Source: Enterococcus villorum (GTDB lineage: Bacteria > Bacillota > Bacilli > Lactobacillales > Enterococcaceae). From it: a stretch of DNA of 48,049 bases. The position numbers were made by a program, and so were the translations under genes. Shown here in pieces: positions 44,462 through 48,049 of the stretch (positions are counted from its first letter, which is position 1; every line of letters begins with the position of its first letter). Under the pieces are notes generated by a model. That model was given only the letters and a program-made list of their open reading frames with translations, made no database searches and was not told the DNA's origin. The stretch covers positions 1-48,049 of the forward strand of contig NZ_BJWF01000018.1 of the NCBI RefSeq assembly GCF_007990225.1, in the 5' to 3' direction.

Positions 44462-47167
44462 TTAATGGAAAATATGACTCTTATGTGCCGCTTCTTTAAA
44501 TTTGACCATTTTTTCTTGAACATAAGGGGCGACAAGCGTACCAATTACCCCAAAGCCTATGAATAAACCAATCATGATCCAGATCGCATGGGTTGCATTT
44601 GGCCAATAGATTCCACCAGCTGCTTCACGTAAAAGATTGACCGCATGTGTAAATGGCAAGAATGGATTGATCATTTGGAAAAATTTACCTGATACTTGAA
44701 TTGGGTAGTTTCCTCCTCCTCCAGAAATAGAGAGGACGAGAATAATGATGGCTAAGCCTTTTCCGACATTGTCAAACAACGCCGCTAAGACATAGACGAT
44801 CATCATAAAGGCAAGTGCGATCAATACAGCAAACGTTACACTATAGACAGGATTATGAACATCCACGCCTAATAAAAAGATATTTCCTAACGTCACAATC
44901 AGACTTTGTGAAACAGCCATCGTTAAGAAAGTAAGCATCCGAGCGACAAATTGCTCCCGTTTTGTAAAGTTATTTCTTTCTCTCTTACCTAAATAATAAT
45001 CCGTTGTTGCCACACTTGAAAGAAGAACTGCCCCTACCCACAAACATAATGCTGTATAAAACGGCGTACTTGCTGAACCGTTATTTGCAATTGGATACAT
45101 GACGTTTGTTTTCAAGTCTACAGGACGAGTAAAGAAGTCACTTTCTTTTGTTGCATCTAATTTTAACAATTTGATGACTTCACCTAAATCGACTTCTTTT
45201 TCTCCTTTGCGAATAGCTGCGGCGGCTTTTTGAATCCCCGATTTGATAGATGGCCAATCATTATTGATCAAGTCAGACGCTGCATTGACTGCAGATTCAA
45301 CTTGAGGCATCTTTTCATTGACAGTCGTCATTGTACTTGTAATCTCATTTTTCAATCCAGGCCAATCATTTTGAATAAAGTCTGCTGCCAAACTCAACTT
45401 ATTCGCTAAGACCGGCAAATCATTGTTATAAAGATCGGCTCCTTTATTGATGCCATTCACAATGGTTTCCATATTCCCGTTTAACATCGTGTTTGCATCA
45501 TGGATTTCTTGACCGATAGCTGGCATTTCTTTTTGATATTTTTCTAAGATAGCCACAGCATTGGTCACTGTCGCTTTTGTTGAATTTAATAAAGAATCAA
45601 AATCGATTTGATCCGCTTTGCTTAATGCTCCTTGTGCTGTTTCAATCGTGCTAATCACTTGATTTAACAAAGCATTGACTGTTTCTCCTACTTGATTTAC
45701 GTCAATTCCTGAAATCAGTTGATTCACATTTGTTGCAGCTGTTTTGACTTGTCTTAATAGATTTCTTACGCTGTCAACATTTCCATCTTGAATGGCTTGT
45801 TTCAACGCTGGTAATCGATTTTGTAGATCACTCAATACAGATTTTATACTATTAAGTGTATCAATGATCGGTTGTAATTTCGTATTGCCTGCTTGTTCTT
45901 GCAATTGTGTCAAAAAATCAACGAGTTTGTCCAATGCTTGTTGTTGCGCTGGTAAACTATTAAGAATACTGTCTAGCACGCCAATAAGATGTTGTTTTTC
46001 TTCATCCGTCAGCTGATTATCTGTAATGGCTTGATCGACACTTTCAGCAAATGAACTGATGGTAGTTGCAGCTTGGCTAATAGATTGCAAAGTGGTTTGA
46101 ACACTTGTTGTAATGCCAGGTAAGGCCTCTTTTAATTGTTCTGCACCAGTTTTGGTTTGTGAAGCTAAGTTCTTCGCTTGTGATTCTAGATTTTTTACAT
46201 CTGGCAAGATATCTTGCGCTTGTTGAATGATTGTTAAACCTTGTTTGGCTTCAGCAATCCCTTGATCCATTGTTTCTTGGATGGATGAAAAATCGCCATC
46301 AATTTCAGCAATCTGTCTACCCGCATTTTGAATTTCAGGTATTTTTTGTTGCAAATCCAAAATGATTTTCGCTTGTTCTTGTAATTGGGGCATTTTTCCA
46401 TTTAATTCTACCACTTTTTGCCCCATTTCATCTACTTTAGGTAGATAGTCGACAAATTCATTGGCTTTATTCAATTTTTCTTTGATATCAGGCAATTGTT
46501 TTTGTAAATCAAGCACTTGTTGCGTATAGCCATCAATCGTATCAAGATTTTCATCCGTTGAAAGAATCATTGATTTTACTTTATTGATGCTTACTAGGTT
46601 ACTATCAATGTCATAGCCAATTTCATTAAAAACCTTCAATAAGGTCGAACTAGCCGTTTTGATAAACTCATCAGTAATTTGGGTCTGAATCGCTGAAGCA
46701 CCCTTATCGGTGATCTTAGGTGCAATAGCATTGATCTTCTCATTGACCGTATATTCAATTTTCGGTTTTTTGATGTCGCCACTTGTAAAACTTAATAAAT
46801 CTTCTGAGAAGTCTTTTGGCAGATAAATACCTGCATAATATTTTCCAGAACGTACTCCTTGTTCTAATGTCTTTTTAGAATCAACGAATTGCCATCCGAG
46901 TTCTTTATTTTCATGAAGTGATTTGATTACTTCTTTTCCAATTGCGACTTCTTTTCCTTGAAATTCTGCTGGCTTATCTGCACTATACACAGCAATAGGT
47001 AGTTCCCCAGTATTTCCATAAGGATCCCATAACGCTTTTATATTAAACCACGCATATAATGAAGGGATAATCATAATCGCAATGATCAAAAGTGTCGCAA
47101 TCGGATTTTTAAAAATTCTTTTCCAGTCTAGTAGGTATAACTTTAATGTATTTTTAATCGACCGCAT
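44462..47167 (-). CDS. YhgE/Pip family membrane protein
   Basis: 901 residues. The N-terminal helix (about 20-40) follows [17 protein letters not shown], then the family signature [31 protein letters not shown] very long extracytoplasmic region (about 200-690) of helical repeats is rich in Gln/Asp (coiled-coil-like: [21 protein letters not shown]). Five to six helices at the C-terminus end in an ABC-2-permease-like domain (about 700-890). Relatives include the lactococcal phage infection protein Pip and B. subtilis YhgE. Exporter or WXG100-secretion-related roles have been proposed for the family. The RBS AAGGGG precedes the start. It is monocistronic. Confidence 0.9.
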   Translation of the reverse strand: MRSIKNTLKLYLLDWKRIFKNPIATLLIIAIMIIPSLYAWFNIKALWDPYGNTGELPIAVYSADKPAEFQGKEVAIGKEVIKSLHENKELGWQFVDSKKTLEQGVRSGKYYAGIYLPKDFSEDLLSFTSGDIKKPKIEYTVNEKINAIAPKITDKGASAIQTQITDEFIKTASSTLLKVFNEIGYDIDSNLVSINKVKSMILSTDENLDTIDGYTQQVLDLQKQLPDIKEKLNKANEFVDYLPKVDEMGQKVVELNGKMPQLQEQAKIILDLQQKIPEIQNAGRQIAEIDGDFSSIQETMDQGIAEAKQGLTIIQQAQDILPDVKNLESQAKNLASQTKTGAEQLKEALPGITTSVQTTLQSISQAATTISSFAESVDQAITDNQLTDEEKQHLIGVLDSILNSLPAQQQALDKLVDFLTQLQEQAGNTKLQPIIDTLNSIKSVLSDLQNRLPALKQAIQDGNVDSVRNLLRQVKTAATNVNQLISGIDVNQVGETVNALLNQVISTIETAQGALSKADQIDFDSLLNSTKATVTNAVAILEKYQKEMPAIGQEIHDANTMLNGNMETIVNGINKGADLYNNDLPVLANKLSLAADFIQNDWPGLKNEITSTMTTVNEKMPQVESAVNAASDLINNDWPSIKSGIQKAAAAIRKGEKEVDLGEVIKLLKLDATKESDFFTRPVDLKTNVMYPIANNGSASTPFYTALCLWVGAVLLSSVATTDYYLGKRERNNFTKREQFVARMLTFLTMAVSQSLIVTLGNIFLLGVDVHNPVYSVTFAVLIALAFMMIVYVLAALFDNVGKGLAIIILVLSISGGGGNYPIQVSGKFFQMINPFLPFTHAVNLLREAAGGIYWPNATHAIWIMIGLFIGFGVIGTLVAPYVQEKMVKFKEAAHKSHIFH

Positions 47168-47412
47168 AAATATCCCCTTCTTCTTTTTTTCAGCTGCATT
47201 ACTTTACCATGTAAATCATGTAATTTTCAATTCTCTTTTTTCAAAAAAACTGTGAATTTAGACACATTGCTAAAATTGTCTGAATGTTTACGCTGAAAAA
47301 TAAAGAATTTTTAAATTATCCACGTTCTACTTTAACATTTATTATAGAAGAAAGAAATTTTCATGCAAACAACATAAAAATAAAAAGAGAAAAAATGCAT
47401 GGACACTATCTT

Positions 47413-48049
47413 TTACCCATAGGTTAACACGATTTTCCCGGCAGAAGGATGCCCTTCGATTTGTTGATGTGCCCAAATCAAGTTCTCAAGGGTTGCAGGC
47501 AATTCTTGTGCAACGAAAATTTGATAGTGGCCTTTTTGATAAGCATCTAATAGATAAGTCAAGGCTTCTTGATCCGAATATTCTTTTCTAGGAACAAAAT
47601 TTTCATAAAAACCAAGCTTCTTTTGTCGCAGTTCAAGTGATGGTAATTCATTTAAAGCAACGTAGTGACCTTCTTCTTTCATGATTTGAATGCCTGTTTC
47701 TCCTTTAATACTGCCTTTTGTTGCGTCAATAACAATATCCGCCTGATTTTTAAATTTTTCACCTGGATCTTCTTGATCATAGGCAGAAAAATCCGTGACA
47801 CCCAATTTTCGTACCATTTCTTCATTTTTTTTAGAAGCACTTGCCAATACCCGAATGCCTTTTTGATGCAGTAATTGAATGAGACTTGTACCGACCCCAC
47901 CAGAAGCACCTTCAACCATCACCGTATCTGTCGGCTGAATGGTTAATAAATGATGTATCACATTATACGCAGTAATGCCAGTCATGACCATTGAAGCCGC
48001 TTCTGTCCAACTCATTCCATCAGGTATCTTGGCTACTTTACTGACTGTT
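47413..48049 (-). CDS. Quinone reductase/zinc-type alcohol dehydrogenase family protein (partial)
   Basis: The C-terminal 212 codons are present and the frame runs off the right edge of the window, so the start is missing. The Rossmann domain shows VMVEGASGGVGTSLIQLLHQKGIRVLASASKK (family motif A/GxxGGVG). Preceding it is IPDGMSWTEAASMVMTGITAYNVIHHL, typical of medium-chain dehydrogenases of the NADPH:quinone reductase type. The end, HQQIEGHPSAGKIVLTY, also fits. No zinc-ligand motif lies in the visible part. The natural substrate cannot be assigned. A 245-base spacer separates it from the YhgE gene. Confidence 0.88.
   Translation of the reverse strand, partial: TVSKVAKIPDGMSWTEAASMVMTGITAYNVIHHLLTIQPTDTVMVEGASGGVGTSLIQLLHQKGIRVLASASKKNEEMVRKLGVTDFSAYDQEDPGEKFKNQADIVIDATKGSIKGETGIQIMKEEGHYVALNELPSLELRQKKLGFYENFVPRKEYSDQEALTYLLDAYQKGHYQIFVAQELPATLENLIWAHQQIEGHPSAGKIVLTYG

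Overview
The window is low-GC Firmicute chromosome, most likely Enterococcus. The evidence is the tgt–yajC–adhE neighbourhood, Rex-type operators in front of adhE, a KimA-type potassium importer, YhgE/Pip and Mga-like proteins, strong AGGAGG ribosome binding sites and the enterococcal terminator hairpins of the GGCTGGGACA type. The species cannot be fixed by reading alone. No rRNA, tRNA, CRISPR array or complete mobile element was seen.

Layout: (1) 0.2-5.8 kb, a tandem pair of bifunctional aldehyde/alcohol dehydrogenase genes. Copy 2 (3077-5698) is intact. Copy 1 (224-2820) has a one-base frameshift near its 3' end. Each has its own promoter and a Rex-like palindrome just upstream of the -35 box. 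(2) 6.2-7.9 kb, yajC and tgt. Their usual partner queA is found only at 40.9 kb on the same strand, so about 33 kb of accessory DNA appears to separate queA from tgt. (3) 8.1-10.2 kb, a DUF975 membrane protein, a PepSY-like membrane protein and Ohr. (4) 10.5-25.2 kb, all on the minus strand, a Wzx/Wzy exopolysaccharide locus. Read in transcription order it holds a lipoprotein, CpsC/Wzz and the CpsD kinase, then a terminator, then a sortase substrate, a sortase, a four-helix membrane protein, the CpsB phosphatase (frameshifted), an initiating sugar transferase, a family-4 glycosyltransferase (frameshifted at an A10 tract), more glycosyltransferases, Wzy, an epimerase, Ugd and Wzx. A divergent Mga-like regulator follows. 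(5) 27.9-35.4 kb, two divergent large secreted-protein genes. One is a repeat-rich adhesin broken by a frameshift and an in-frame stop. The other is an M60/enhancin-type zinc protease carrying four mucin/carbohydrate-binding modules. Both genes share the same helical linker module. (6) 35.5-39.2 kb, an acyltransferase and a calcium-type P-type ATPase. (7) 39.3-40.9 kb, a scrap zone: a promoter–RBS–terminator unit with no open frame, a RelE/ParE-type toxin whose antitoxin gene is damaged, a long hairpin and a TnpB relic. (8) 40.9-48.0 kb, queA, kimA, a YhgE/Pip protein and a partial quinone-reductase-type dehydrogenase.

How they work together: the exopolysaccharide locus encodes a near-complete synthesis, polymerisation, flipping and tyrosine-kinase control set. 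Ugd implies a uronic acid in the polymer, and the embedded sortase and substrate suggest a protein is covalently displayed alongside it. The neighbouring adhesin, mucin-targeting protease and acyltransferase point to a host- or surface-interaction island. Two exopolysaccharide genes, adhE copy 1 and the antitoxin all carry single-base length changes in poly-A tracts. The adhesin frameshift lies within or next to a short A run. These are either switchable contingency tracts or assembly errors, and that distinction is the main thing to settle in this window.
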